28,709 nucleotides of DNA from Penium margaritaceum (GCA_023375785.1 SZWC01003576.1:128507-157215), one strand, 5' to 3'; shown: positions 1 through 11,667, counted from the stretch's first letter. Program-made: numbers and translations. Notes: a model not told the origin generated them from the letters alone.

Positions 1-150
1 GTGCGTGCGTGCGTGCGTGCGTGCATGCGTGCGTGCGTGCGTGCGCGCGCGCGTGCGTGTGTGTGCACATGCGCGTGCGTGCGTGCGTGCGTGCATGCGA
101 GTGCGCGCGTGCGTGCGTGCGTGTGTGCGTGCATGCATGTGTCTGTGAGC
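1..150. repeat. GTGC/GCGT tetranucleotide microsatellite
   Basis: The window opens inside an alternating purine-pyrimidine tract built from GTGC units with GCGC, GTGT and GCAT variants, and it fades out near 150. Such tracts favour Z-DNA and slip during replication. The array probably continues left of the window. Confidence 0.92.
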
Positions 151-330
151 GTTGCATCGACTTGCGAGTGTCACTCACCGTGCCTCCGGCGACGTCGTTG
201 CCCCACCGCCGTAGCCGCAGCAGCCTTCTTTGCATCGTGGTCCATCGCCCGCATCCCCGTCGACCAAGCTCTGTCTCTCTCGCGCGAAACCTTCTCCACG
301 TCCTTCGGACGCGTGCAAGAGTGTCAAGCA

Positions 331-553
331 GTCAGCCTGCCTGCCGTGCAGCCTCTCCTTCTGTCAGCCTTCCTGCCAGGCCGTGGGATAATCAGTTCTT
401 TTCCAGTCAAACGAGACTCATGGGCAGTCAGCTTGCCTGGCCGGCGGGGCTCTCTTCTGTCAACCTGCCCGGCCGGCGGGGCTCTCTTCTGTCAGCCTGC
501 CGAACGTACGGGGCGTTCTCTGTCAGTCTGTGCGGGGCTTAGACTGCCAGACT
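331..553. repeat. 32-bp GC-rich minisatellite, about seven units
   Basis: Units begin with GTCAGCCTGCC or a close variant at 331, 363, about 392 (diverged, without the leading GT), 427, 459, 491 and 522, so the period is 31-32 bp. The units at 427 and 459 are nearly identical and share GGCCGGCGGGGCTCTCTTCT. The unit after 363 is badly diverged but keeps the spacing. The period is not a multiple of three, which argues against a protein repeat. Confidence 0.85.
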
Positions 554-718
554 GTGCGCACACGGCTGCCCTGCAGAAATCTTGATCCGGCCGCTGTTGC
601 CGTTGCGGACGGTGGGTAGAGATGAACAGACTTGGGCGTTGTAGCGACTTGAACTGTTCGCCTCGGGCTGTTGAACTGTGGTGAGAGTTGAGAACCCCGC
701 CCCAGACTTCACCCATCC

Positions 719-741
719 TCCTCCCCCCACCCCCCCCCCCC
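719..741. repeat. Poly-C tract
   Basis: A cytosine-rich run that ends in twelve consecutive C (730-741). It could form an i-motif, with its complement a G-quadruplex, and it is prone to length error in sequencing. No function is implied. Confidence 0.9.
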
Positions 742-1042
742 TCAGCTGGGAAACCAATCGGACCGCGCTACACGTGGAAGTTTTCAGCGTGCTTACGATT
801 TCATTTTCGATTCTGACACTTCGAAGCGTTTCAAATATGCACGCTGAACCGACCAATAAGCCGAGCCTATGCGGAGGTGAACAAACCTACACCACAGCTG
901 CACTACAGCTCTTCAACTCTCGGTTGCCACGTGATGGGGCGATTCACACAGGGGCTGCGGCAGAGATATGCTCGCACTCGTACCGTCGCACCCCAAAATG
1001 GAGATGTTGCCTTGCTTGGCAGCGTCCGCCAGGGCGTCGATC

Positions 1043-1146
1043 GGGGGAAGGGTAGGGGGGGAGGGTTTGCGAGGGGGGCGAGGGGACGACGGGACTGGTG
1101 GGGTTCAATTGGGGAGCGGGGGGGGGTTGGAGTGGGCTGGGGGATG
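1043..1146 (+). other. G-rich tract with quadruplex motif
   Basis: The plus strand carries successive G runs of 3-9 bases separated by short spacers. The segment 1043-1078 fits the four-run G3+N1-7 quadruplex pattern, and a run of nine G follows near 1120. This is a sequence pattern only; folding and function are not shown. Confidence 0.65.
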
Positions 1147-1500
1147 TCCACGTGGGAGGGAACAATTATGGAAGATTTCAAGGTATAATGAGCGGTTTGC
1201 GTCGGATTTTTCCTTCCGGTTTGACGAAAGTCGCACTCTCCGCAAAGACAAAATCATTTTCGTTGCCTAAAATGAGCGGCAAGACGCAATGTCGACTGCA
1301 TTAGATTTCAAACGACCGGCACCTCTGATATCGCGAAGGCCGCTCACAAACTACACAGAGGTGATTCCGAGCCAAATACTGGATTATATACATCCTCGAG
1401 TCCATTGCTTCGGCTAGTACGACAGAACAAAACAATTTCCACCGGCTCGAAAAAGTTGTTCTCAATACCTTAGAAAGGATTCCGCGCTTCGACACGCTAG

Positions 1501-4500
1501 ACATCTACCTCGACATGCAAACTCTGAAAAAGGGACAAAAACTCCGATGTACACATGAACACTCTCAACATTGAAATGGAATGAAAACTACTGCACTATT
1601 TCTGAGAATGCGTTGAAAAAGGAAAAATAGGAAGGGAATATTAAAATACATTAAAAAAACGAGAAACTTGAAGAAATAAATCCAAATGAAATTAAAAAAT
1701 TAAATACCATATCTCATAATAAACTTTACTACATAATTAATATGCGGAACAGTTAGCATCAAAGATGAATGATGCATTTTTTTCATACTGAATTACTAAT
1801 ACGTGATTATTTTTAAATACTGCATACATCACATGAGATGAAAAAAATCAAACTTTCATGAAAACTTCCATGCCTCTTGTTAATAATTTGAGGTTTAAGA
1901 TTATTTTTTGGAAAATTTAATAACTCTGTATATTTCTCGTGCTTGGTAAGTTTTACTTCTTTTTATAAATTACTTTTATAAATTCTAAACAGTAAAATGA
2001 AAAACATCTCATGGAACAATAAATCATAATTGAAATGAGAAAATTGTTTGAAATAATCTTAAATTTGGAAATATAAAAAACAAATAAATAAAAAAAATAA
2101 TTCATAAAATAAACAATTCGATCCTTCGAAATTAGATCACCTGATTCAATTGCAATATTTCATGATCTCAATCAATAGAATATTTTCTTTATCTAATATG
2201 GAAATATTTTCATAAACAAATGAGTTTGGAGGAGGAAAAAAACGTAGATTTTAATCAATCATCATTATCATAACCATTTTTCGAAAAAACTATAATTATA
2301 CGATATTTGTTTTACAATGATTATTTTTTATCAATAAAATACGTAATTTCATCTTTTGAACTCCGTTTCATTTCACCATCCTCTTGGTGATTTCTAGAAC
2401 AATAACACCAGATGATCAAAGATTTCATGTAACATGAATACATAAGTATCTGTACATTCTAATTAAAAAATGAAACTCTTTCATGCAATGGACATGAATT
2501 TTATGATAGTAAGATGGATAAGACAAGCATAAACAATATTTCTTTCCTTCCAATAACCATAAAATTTTCATTTCAATTCATTGATAAAACTATTGAATTT
2601 TCAAGAAGAAACTTTTATCATAAAAACCTAATGCTTACACGGTTATACATTCAGAATTTAACTTATTCTTTGGAAACAATGACAATAAATTTCATTCCAG
2701 TTTGGTTTTCAGTTCATGAAACATTTAAGTTCGGATATCATTCCAGAGAACGTAGAATCAATTCCAATTAATCCAATTCATTTTAATACAAAAACGTCTC
2801 CATATTATTCCATGAGTTAGAGATGTATTTTTCCAAAATAAAATCGGATTTAAAGTAATAAAAACTTTGGAATTGTGTTTTTATCAAGATTGACACCATA
2901 CAATAAAAGAATTTCCTTCTAATGAAACTAGATAGAAACAAAATACAATCTACAGTGTGATGAGAGTGAGATTGTATGATTCAACAATTTTCCTTCAAAA
3001 CATGTCCTCCCTACTTGTCCAAGTTTTTATAAAGATTTTGACAAACTTTCAATATCATTAAAATACTATAGTATCGGTTCTACCATGTGCAAAACATGCA
3101 TCAATAATGTACTCTACTAGTGTAATGTACTGTACAATCACTATAATTCTATTTAACCATATCAAATCATGATTTCTATTTTCATTACATGTAAATTTAT
3201 TTTTTTTAATTCATTTCAATGAACGTTGTATTCCATGCCTAGACAAGATTTTGGGAAGCAAATGAAGGAAAAACGTGTATTTAAATATAAAATGCTTACA
3301 AAATGTCCTAACATTAAGGCCATAATAGGTTGAACATGTATCAATTTCAATTTAAATGATCTACGTTCAAGTCAATGTATCAAATGTTTGTTCAAAATTT
3401 CCATATTTCAGCTTAAATCTTCTTTCCTCATTGGTTTACCGTTTATGCCTTTACTCATACAAGCCTCCAAGATTCAAACTACAAAATCTAGTTGTTGGCA
3501 TCTTGAACAATTCAGTACAAGTTTTACAAAGTGCACAGAGTTATTTTCTCTTGGACATAAATGGCAATACATTTTAAGTTCTAACTAGCTAAAGTAGTTT
3601 TACTTATAGCTTTACGAAACATTCATGCTCTCCCTTCAACATCCATAACATTTACACCATTCATCATTGACTTATACTTCTCTTGCTTGATATTGATTGT
3701 ACAACGGCTAAACAGACAAATTTCTTCATAGGAATAAATATATCTAAGATACTAAACAACACATTTCCATAAAGGCAACATCCTCACCAATGTTACTATG
3801 TAGTTTAGAAGATGCCAACACATTACTCAAACCCAGAATCCATGTCTCTGACAAGGGGGCCAAATAAAAGAACTTTTATATAATTTCTTTGATGGAAAAG
3901 GCCGGTAGATGGCAATATCATACCAATGAGAAAAGTGAGAAAACAAATCAGAGATTTGGCTAAACGTTTGCAAAGCTCATTTGATATAAAGCATTGCAAG
4001 TTACTCTGCAAATATTTCAAGTAGGAAATTTCCATACCATCATACCTCACCCACAACAATCTTCCCTCTAATGTTAAAGAATGTTCAAGATTCTTCACAA
4101 GTGTTGCTTACTCTTTTCTTGCCTCATAACCATAGTTCTGCTCAAAGATAACATAGTGAATTAGTTTGAAAGAAAACCCCCTTCTATCAAGAAGGATCAT
4201 ATGTAAAACAGTACACATCAGTAATGAATGGTTATCTCAACAAGTCTGCTATAGCATAACCGATACATGAATTATTTCACAAAGATCATGCAATGATTCA
4301 TAATTGTGCACATACCCTTAAGGACCTTCCTAAATAAACTAACTTATATTACTATGAGAATACAAAGTGCATTACTTCTAATCAAGCTCATAACGTCCTA
4401 AAGCCATATTTTGTTCAATCATGCTTCAATGTATGTAAAAACAAATTCCACGTTAATGCATTGAAACCCATGAAGGATCATCGAGAGATTGTTAGATACT

Positions 4501-5457
4501 AACCAACTAATAGGTTTTCAACATTTTTCTCTCCAAATCATGAGAAAATATTGGTGTCATATGAGGCATCATGTGTCTTGCAAAATGAATAAAACGAATG
4601 AATGAGTAGTTATATATGTTACATATCTTTCAATAACTAGACAACCATGGATATACCATAAATTTTTGTAGATATTTTAAGGTTTTAGGAAACTCCAAAA
4701 ACATTCTCCATGATAGCCAAGATACAACCATTCATCCTTAGGTGAAACTTGATCAGATGTGTAGTCGCGCAAAATATTTCATTAAAAAGTGAAGAAGGCT
4801 TCTGCTTATGCCATCATGCAACTTAGAGTAGTGATGATCATACATGTTAAAGCATGTGTCCAACCATGAACTCCTATAATGTTTTTTTGCATGTGAAACC
4901 GAATTTCCAATTGAATTCATTGCGAGAAAGGTTTATGAAATCCTTACATCATAACCATTGCAATATTACATACAAAAGACAAAAAAAATGTTTCTTTTTC
5001 AAAAAAATACTCGTCAAAACTTCAAAACAATTTCTACATTCTTCAAACTAACCTCTCACAAAATTCATTATAATTCGCATTTTTTATTACTTTATACCAT
5101 CGCAACAACTTCCACTAGGTTATGCAAAGACTATGATACTTATCACTATATTTGCTTGAATATTTAATTGAAAATTGGGTTTTCTATTTTTTCTTGTTTT
5201 CAAGGATCTATGATTTTCAAGTGCCCGTTAAATAAGGCACTTTTAAGAAATAAAATTTCTAATTTTGTCCACTATTTAGGTCTAAAGGTTCATTATAATT
5301 CAAAACATTGAACAATCATTATTTGATGTTCCAAATTCTTCATGCAACTACATGTGATCTGCTCCTCTAAAGGGTATAAATTGGATCATGTGCACTTGTA
5401 TGATTATTTGCACTCATCCACCATGCAAATTGTTACCACATATGAGACCAAAAAAGA
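1501..5457. other. AT-rich DNA, no gene seen
   Basis: About 4 kb of AT-rich sequence with frequent poly-A and poly-T runs and stops in all frames. The longest frames are 60-91 codons (for example minus 4098-3823), which is unremarkable over this length, and their products resemble nothing I know. I see no tRNA boxes, no tandem repeat and no LTR pair. It may be old transposon debris beyond recognition. Confidence 0.6.
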
Positions 5458-6396
5458 AGATAGATTTTTCATGACCATAGCAAAGGCTGCATAGGCCTTG
5501 CTGTCGTGCTATGACCTTGATGTGCCAAGTTGACTTGCACAAAAATGTAAAAGGGCAAAGTGCGAAAGCTTTTTTTCGTTCGAGCTTTTCATTCTATTAG
5601 TAAAATACAAACTACATGTATAGCAGCTTTATCTACAAGTCTCGTAGAAGCATATGAACAGCAAGGCTCTAACACTAGTCCTGGCCCAAACTAGGCGCAA
5701 CGTCTTGCCAGGTGTCCAGTTGTGTAGCAAGAATCTTGGCTTGTCTTGTACGATGACAAGCTTTCAAGAATTCAGAGTGCATACTAGGAAATGAGTAATA
5801 TTGTGAGGCTCACTTGCAAAGTTGATGGCGGTAGTAATCATTGAGTTGAACTCAATTGCTGAGATAAGATGTGACAGCTGCAAACCCCTCCTTTTATACT
5901 GTTACGCTTGGATGATTCTAGTCCCTTCTACTCCCTTGTACGAAGTAATCTCAACGGCACCACTTGCTGTTGTAGAAAAGCGTCGTCTAGCATTACACAT
6001 TGCGTTGATGATGTAATAAATAATTAACGGGGTCGTTTACTCGCTCAGACGACCTCGATGCTGCTTGTACAATGTCATGGACATACCTCGTAGGGTTGCA
6101 TCCTCCAACCTGCCTCTTCTAAGACTGATGATTAGTTCTCCAACGTAGGTGAGAAAACCGAAGTGGTCACTCCTCTCTTGGACTTTCCAACCTAGTTATG
6201 TACACTTCCCTGTCGTAAATACAACAATTGCAAGATTATTCCAGGAATCAACAAGCTTGTGTAGTAGAAGATTCCCAAGTGGAATTTTCCCAAAACATAA
6301 CACAAAAACTCATCAACTTGTTGTAAGAGCTTCCGAATCAAGAATTGACTACGCAAGCCTTTAGCATAAATCTAGTACACTTCTCACTTCATGCCA
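5458..6396 (-). repeat. 3' LTR of the copia element
   Basis: The leftmost 190 bp or so (5458-5650) matches 14151-14331 with scattered substitutions and small indels; both share, for example, CTTGCTGTCGTGCTA and GACCTTGATGTGCCAAG. The inner boundary is placed next to the polypurine tract at 6400, giving an LTR near 940 bp. A minus-strand TATA box lies inside at 5891-5898, about 435 bp before the LTR end, which suits a U3 promoter followed by R and U5. The inner boundary is inferred, because the other LTR is truncated and cannot be aligned past 14331. Confidence 0.7.
5891..5898 (-). promoter_or_regulatory. TATA box in the 3' LTR
   Basis: The minus strand reads TATAAAAGGAGGGG, a strong TATA consensus in the sense direction of the element. 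In the intact parent it would have set the retrotransposon RNA start some 30 bp downstream. The remaining 5' LTR stops before the matching position, so this copy has no promoter of its own on that side. A leftward transcript from here would enter the AT-rich flank. Confidence 0.5.
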
Positions 6397-6399
6397 AAA

Positions 6400-6414
6400 C
6401 TCCCCCTTGATAAG
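6400..6414 (-). other. Polypurine tract beside the 3' LTR
   Basis: The minus strand reads CTTATCAAGGGGGAG. ATCAAGGGGGAG is the form commonly seen just before the 3' LTR of plant copia elements, where it primes plus-strand DNA synthesis. Its position fixes the likely inner edge of the 3' LTR at about 6396-6399. Confidence 0.65.
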
Positions 6415-8440
6415 TGTGTTGGTGATGACGTGCACCTTGTCAATCTGACTCACAAGTGAAGAGTACAATGATTTCTTTGGTAACCATAAGAGCTTCTTCG
6501 ATGAGAGGGATGCTCGCATCTTTGTCAGAACCTTAAGTCTCGTAGATGAAGTTCGTGTAGTTTATCGGGCACAAGAAAATCTGTCCGACCCTGACCTCAT
6601 CTTTTGAGTTCTCGTGGAACGAAGTCCAAGTCTCCTTAGGCTCTTGTCCGAGCTCCAACAATGGTCCAAAACATTCCACGTGGTGTGGAGCTTTTCCTTG
6701 TGTCAAAGTTGTCATTTCCTTAAGCAAAATTGTGACTCCTGACTCCTCCTTGATGTTCACTAAGTCTCTTGAGTTCCATATTCCATTGCTATTGCTTTGG
6801 GTTTTCCACCTCAAATTGGGTTGCCAGGGGTCTCCGTATGACCCTTCTCGATTATCACTCTCGTGGGTGGAAATTCGAAGAATATAGTTATCCTACCTTG
6901 GAAGGGTCGCAGGTGAGCAGGCAAGATGAGACTTAAGGCCAGAAAGTAATTTCAAACCTGCTCCATGCTTGCATAAGGTGTATAAAAGGTTACTCTTGCT
7001 CCCCTGTTGTTTAGTTTGTCGTTTAAGAGAGCACAATTGCGAGTTTGGGCCGTTCCTACAACCTCCTTGATTCCCTTTCCTGTTGAAGGATGACCTCTGG
7101 CCGCATCCTTCTACTAAGAAGGCATTTTCTTCATCAAGAGTTCATTTCTGAGAGAGAGAACGCCAAGCAGGTGTCTCTTAGACGAGCCTTCATGCAAAGC
7201 TACTTTGTTTCTCACGTAGGTGGTATCCTTTGATGGGAGATGTGCCAAAATTTTTGTTTTGGCTAGTAGTGCTATCGGCAGGCTCTCCTCGTTCTGTTCC
7301 TTGGCTAGTTGCTCCAACAATGGTGGAGATGGATACGGCAGCCAAACCTTGGCTCACGAGTGGTGAGCTGCTTGTCACTATCGTTGTACTACGGGTGGTT
7401 GCCCAAGTTTCCATTTTGCCGCCTTGCTCTCGCTCCCTCTCGCGTCAAGCTCCACCGCCTTGCACTTGAAAGTTTCAACTAATCGGGGCAAGAGCACTAC
7501 TACAATTTGCAGACGCGCTTACTTTTTTTGGTGGCGACAACCAAGCTTTTGCGAGGTGAGTTGCTACCGTCTCCGCGTCCCCACTCACTTTTTGCTTCGT
7601 TGTGCAAGGAAGTGAAATGCTTTTTATGTGTTTTTCTTTTTTGTCTTTTGCTATTTTCCTTTTGTGATGTTGGGGATGGTGACATTACAGCTTCCGAATA
7701 ATAACGCCACAAGGTCATGTCTACCATGTTTGCATGCTCACGCGGACAAAATGTCACTCGTGTGCGCGAGCGAGCTTGGGTTGTGAGCCCGCGGTGGTGT
7801 TTGGAAGTTGTTTCTTGGCGACCGCATCATGCTTTTGTCGCATGACGACGTCGCGTACTCTTGCTGACATTGCCGTATCGCGCAACGACTTGCTGCGCCA
7901 GGAGAGATGTCTGCAAGCTTTTGTAAAACTTGCTTCAATTAAACTTGGGGCAACATAACTTTCACCAAACAATTCCCAACTACTGCTGCTTGTTGAAGAT
8001 ACTGCTTTAGAAGCTACGGAAGACGTATTTCTACTAAAACCAGATACTCCTTTTGTGGAAAAAAATATATGAGACTGAGTTTTGAACGCTGCCAATGTTG
8101 AGGAAATTGGCGCATGAAAAAGTTCAAATTTGGGTAATTGTCCAGGTTCCTCACTAGCGAATTCTGAATTCTACGACTTGTAGCCTTCTATTGTGTTGCA
8201 CTATGGATTAGCATTGTAACCGTGTAGCGGTTGGGATGCAAGAGACAACATCCAGTTGATGTGTGGAGTCTTAATGGCAGCATGTACCTTGTTCCCTCTC
8301 CCCCTTTTAGCTACACGTGGTACTTCCAATTCTCCATACACCATGAAGCATCTTAGCAGGTTGCCACTACTTCTCACCGTCATGCTGGGAATGCAAATCT
8401 ATGACTTTTGTGTGCCAGAGAGCTCGGTGTGGTTTACTCA
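6415..8440 (-). pseudogene. Extra region between RNase H and polypurine tract
   Basis: Ordinary copia elements have only 100-300 bp between the end of RNase H and the polypurine tract; here there are about 2 kb. Several same-sense fragments run through it: about 113 codons from 8095, a Lys/Arg-rich 85 codons from 7757, 68-74 codons from 7414 and 7320, and 93 codons from 6814. They are separated by stops and frameshifts, as expected of one or more decayed reading frames. I recognise no domain and no clear signal peptide or membrane segment. It sits where some plant copia lineages (sireviruses) carry an envelope-like frame, but a captured host fragment or a nested insertion is equally possible. 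Confidence 0.45.
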
Positions 8441-9139
8441 GTACTACGAGAGCGCGTTTGAGGTGAGTCTGCACTTGACAACGCATCGATTGAAAATGTC
8501 TTTTGGAAGTATCTTGGTTAGAATGCCCGCTACTTGCTCAAAACCAGGCACTTAAACGAGCCACACTGTGCCATGATAGTCCTTTGACCGGATCCAATGG
8601 CCGCATATATTGATGTGTTTTTTTCATCCTTTGAATTTGGTGGAGTTTGCGAGGTCGATTGCGAACTTGTTTTTGATCTAGATTTCAATGGGCTTCTCTT
8701 GCCCAAATCCGATGTCGTCAAGGAGGTTCCATGAATAGGTCACCTCTTGTGCAAATGATGTTGCTCCCACATACTCACTTTTAGCAAAGCTGAGTGTGAT
8801 GATATTCTGTCGCTTGCTTGACCACGAGACTACTGTTCCTGATAAAAGGCACATAAGCCCGTAGTTCTCCGTTGGTTCTCCTCCGTGCCTCCAAAATCTG
8901 CATCAAGAAAGCACTTGAGCTCCAGGTCCTTCGGGGTGCAAAAGCAGATTGCTGCGTATTTTATGGCGCTCATGTACATAAGGGCTCAATCGAGCTCCTT
9001 ACAAGCATGTGTTGGGCAAGTCTCGTTCCCAAGTGGAAGGTTCCCAAGAGCGTATTGTATGTCTGGTCAAGTGCGACTTGCAGTATGCATGAGTGACCCC
9101 ACTTTACTGCGATAGTTGGTCTCACTCCACCCCTTTGTC
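8440..9139 (-). pseudogene. Copia RNase H domain, degenerate
   Basis: Fragments in order on the minus strand match the copia RNase H: DADFGG (about 8887-8904), VVSWSSKRQ followed by ITLS, then SEYVGATS near 8755-8783, DDIGF, an NKFAIDLANS segment, and a C-terminal ILTKILPKDIFNR. RNase H removes the RNA strand during reverse transcription. The first Asp and the Glu of the active site appear kept. The expected DNQSAI site reads KNKFAI and the KHID-like site reads KHIN, so two catalytic acids look lost. Several stops and frame changes interrupt it. Confidence 0.8.
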
Positions 9140-9905
9140 CTTGATGTAGAAATTGCTGTTTGGTTAAGGGTGTTGGTACACTTCCATCAGGTACATCAAA
9201 GTGTTTAGATACCTTTGTGCACTAAGTCTCTTGGCTTAGCTCAAAGATACACAAGTCGTGGTTGCGTTTCATTTTCATGCTCGGGTAAAACTCGAAGGAC
9301 GGCATGAACGTGATGTTCACCTTTTTCTCCAATGATGTAGCCATTTCTTTGATGAACTGTGCACATGGGCCGTTGATGAGGATGTCATCCACGTAAACAA
9401 GAGCATAGCAGTCTGGACGAGTGTCAGGTGTAGGTCGGTGAAGAAAGAGAAAGTCGTCGTAGGCCGATGGTCAAAAGTTGACGTTATCCAAAAGTGCTTG
9501 AATCTTCTTGTACCACATTAGTTGACTCTGCTTTAGGCCGTACAAGCTCTTGACCAGTTTGCACACATTTCCAAGATAGTGTCCATCTCTCCGTGCAAGA
9601 AGGCGTTATTCATGTCAAGTTGCTGCACACATAGTCCTTAACGGCTGGGATGGCATGCATGATGCGTGCTGTTATGTAGCGGCTTACAAGCATGTAAGTT
9701 TCAAAGAAATCCTTTCCTCCCACTAGTGTAAAGCTTTTTGCAACAAGTCTCGCTTGGAACTTTTCAATGCTCCGGTAAGGCATCGTCTTGATGGGAAAAA
9801 CCCACTTAACCTCGATTGACCGTGCATGTGAGTTCCAACGTTCCTTGCTCCATTGGACTGTTGTACTCTGCATCAAGTGCTGCTTCCCATTCTGTTGCAT
9901 GCTCA
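9140..9905 (-). pseudogene. Copia reverse transcriptase, degenerate
   Basis: The domain opens with WEAALDAEYNSPMEQGT (9806-10126 frame), then shifts frame to VKWVFPIKT, IEKFQARLVAKSFT and the ETY segment (9909-9610 frame). It continues with LDMNNAFLHGEM, KLVKSLYGLKQS and the catalytic YVDD at 9384-9395, followed by a KHFDVPDGSVPTP-like stretch. These are the conserved blocks of copia reverse transcriptase, which copies the element RNA into DNA. YVDD is intact and the Asp of LDMNNAF is present, but at least two frameshifts (near 9820 and near 9560) and in-frame stops make it a pseudogene. Confidence 0.92.
9384..9395 (-). other. YVDD catalytic motif of reverse transcriptase
   Basis: The minus strand codes YALVYVDDILI. 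YVDD holds two of the three metal-binding aspartates of the polymerase and is the typical copia spelling. It is the best preserved part of the element and a firm anchor for strand and order. Confidence 0.95.
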
Positions 9906-10329
9906 CCACTCGGAGATTCTTGTAATGTCTTTGACTCCGGTGGGAGTTCCTTTAAAGGGTGTGAAACAAGTGCAACAAGGTGTGTTGTGGAAAATTCTGC
10001 AAGGACAACCTCGTCCTCCTTGAGAACTGAGCTTGCTGTTATGGGAAGGTCGTGCTCCTTCATATCATCTCCCGGCAATTGCTCCATTTGCTGTTGTAGG
10101 AGGCGTGTGAAACGTTGATTGTCCACAATAAGTGGAGGTTAAACCTTCCTTGGTGGTTGCGAATCTTCTTACACACCCTCCGCCTCAGCTTCATCATGTC
10201 GTACATCAATCGACCCATCATCCAGGGTGGTGCTTTGAAGGTGGTGAGTGTCAAAGGGCACACGCGTGCGCACAGCCTCATTAAATACCTCAAATGGGTG
10301 AATGGATGTGTGGCCAATTCTCTTTCACA

Positions 10330-11235
10330 TTTCGTAAGGGACTCGACAGAGGAGTCATAGTAAGTATGTAGAAGATCTGGGGTCGTTTTTTGTTTTGCCT
10401 ACCGTTTTGTATCACGGCTAATGATAATGTGTTGTGAGCCTATTTTAATGAACTCCCATCCTTTCATGTTGGATGCTTGCCCCATGAACAAGCCTCAAGA
10501 CGTCGCGCGTGTCTGTTTCCTCCTTTGCTCCTTTGGCACGTGAACAAGTGCCATACAATCAAACGTCCGATGCCCTTTGATGTCTGGCTTATCACTATGC
10601 CATGCATCAAATGGAGGTGTGGTAAACGGTTGCGTACTCAAACGGCATGCTTGAACGCATATGGTCACCAGTTGTTGTAAAGTTGTGCGCAGAGCATTCA
10701 CTTGAGTTGCTTTTGCATCGTGTGATTTGCACATTTACCGACACCATTCTGCTACGGTGTGTATGGCACTAGAAATTGTTGGAGAATGCCCACGTCTTTG
10801 TGATGAGACATGAAGTGAGTGAAGTTGAATTCTCCACTATTGTTGGAGCATAGGACATGCAGCTTTCTATTGCTCTCTCTCTTCGCCATGGCGAGCCACT
10901 TGAAGAAGTGTGTTGATGCTTCTCCGGGTGTATGGAGCATGTAGCACCAAGTGAAGGGAGTTGCGTCATCAATAAAAAGAAAGAAGTAGTGATGAATTGA
11001 GCTTCTTTCCGATGGTGAAAGCGGTCCAAAAATATCCGTGTGGACCAAGTTAGGCTTGTCGGCAACATCGCACTTGCTAGAGGGAGACTATACTTGACAT
11101 GGTACTTTGGCCTTCACACAATCCTCAGAAGAAATTTGTAGGCTCCTTCTTGTCGCAGTCCTTGATGTCGAGTCCATGAACTTGTTGTTTCTTCATGGTC
11201 TTAATTCGTGGATAGCTGATATGGCCTTGTCACTT
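10330..11235 (-). pseudogene. Copia integrase, degenerate
   Basis: From right to left: a pre-integrase segment with QGHISYPRIKTM and HGLDIKDCDKKE (about 11140-11230), then the catalytic core starting LVHTDIFGPL near 11050, with FLFIDDATPFTWCYML and LCSNNSGEF, then QNGVGKCANHT after a stop at about 10752. It ends with the core-to-C-terminal part PFDAWHSDKPDIKG and HVPKEQRRK. Integrase inserts the DNA copy into the genome with a D-D-E triad. The first Asp is present. The second, normally in SDNGGEF, reads Asn, and the Glu expected after QNGV reads Lys (codon 10734-10736). The enzyme is therefore dead even apart from its frameshifts. Confidence 0.92.
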
Positions 11236-11439
11236 GACCAACACTCAGATATTTGCACCAGAAAGGTGGTGTAGACTGGATGTTGCAAAGGGATCAACTT
11301 CACCTCCTATTGTAGGAGGGATAAAGTCTAGCCCGATCATGCTGCATGGAAAGAGATGTCCTTTAAAGAAAACCTCCCCTTCACTGTTTCTTAGGTTGAT
11401 ATTATTGCTATTGGTTGCAATGTGAGCTCCTCTCTTTAT

Positions 11440-11667
11440 CAACTATTTGAGTAATAGTACATTCACGGCAATCATAGGGATGTACAAAACATTTCAAAAT
11501 TTTACCTGAGCTTTGTTGTAGCCTGTCACTTCCAGTATGCCTTTTCTCAACACTGGGACCTACTTGTTACAAGTGACTGTCACATAGCCCTTTGTGCTAG
11601 GCTGGAGATCCTGAAGACAAGACTTGTCAAATGTGATGAATGATGAACACCTACTATCTAGTTACCA
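11440..11667 (-). pseudogene. Copia aspartic protease, degenerate
   Basis: Directly after the basic tail of gag, the minus strand reads Trp-stop-Leu-Asp-Ser-Arg-Cys-Ser-Ser at 11667-11644. This is the copia WxLDSGxS active-site block with a stop inside and the Gly of DSG changed to Arg. The downstream NVLYIPMIAVNVL matches the family's VLYVPxxxxNLLS block. The protease would cleave the Gag-Pol polyprotein. It continues in the gag frame, as usual in copia elements, where gag and pol form one frame. Confidence 0.8.

Larger units (their letters stand above)
1..1500. other. GC-rich island without a supported gene
   Basis: This stretch is much richer in G and C than the DNA that follows it and contains many CpG pairs. 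It holds a GTGC microsatellite, a 32-bp minisatellite and homopolymer C and G tracts, described separately. Frames stay open on both strands (for example plus 1-585), but their products are low-complexity Arg, Cys and Ser-rich strings with no domain I recognise. Open frames are expected in GC-rich repeats, so I do not call a gene. It could be a promoter-proximal CpG island, or the end of a GC-rich transposon lying to the left. Confidence 0.6.

Noticed and set aside
1..585. 194-codon plus-strand open frame in the GC-rich island
   Set aside because: It runs through the GTGC microsatellite and the 32-bp minisatellite, gives Arg/Cys then Ser/Pro strings, and overlapping frames on both strands are equally open.
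3823..4098. 91-codon minus-strand frame in AT-rich DNA
   Set aside because: No recognisable motif, and its length is within what stop-codon spacing allows over several kilobases.
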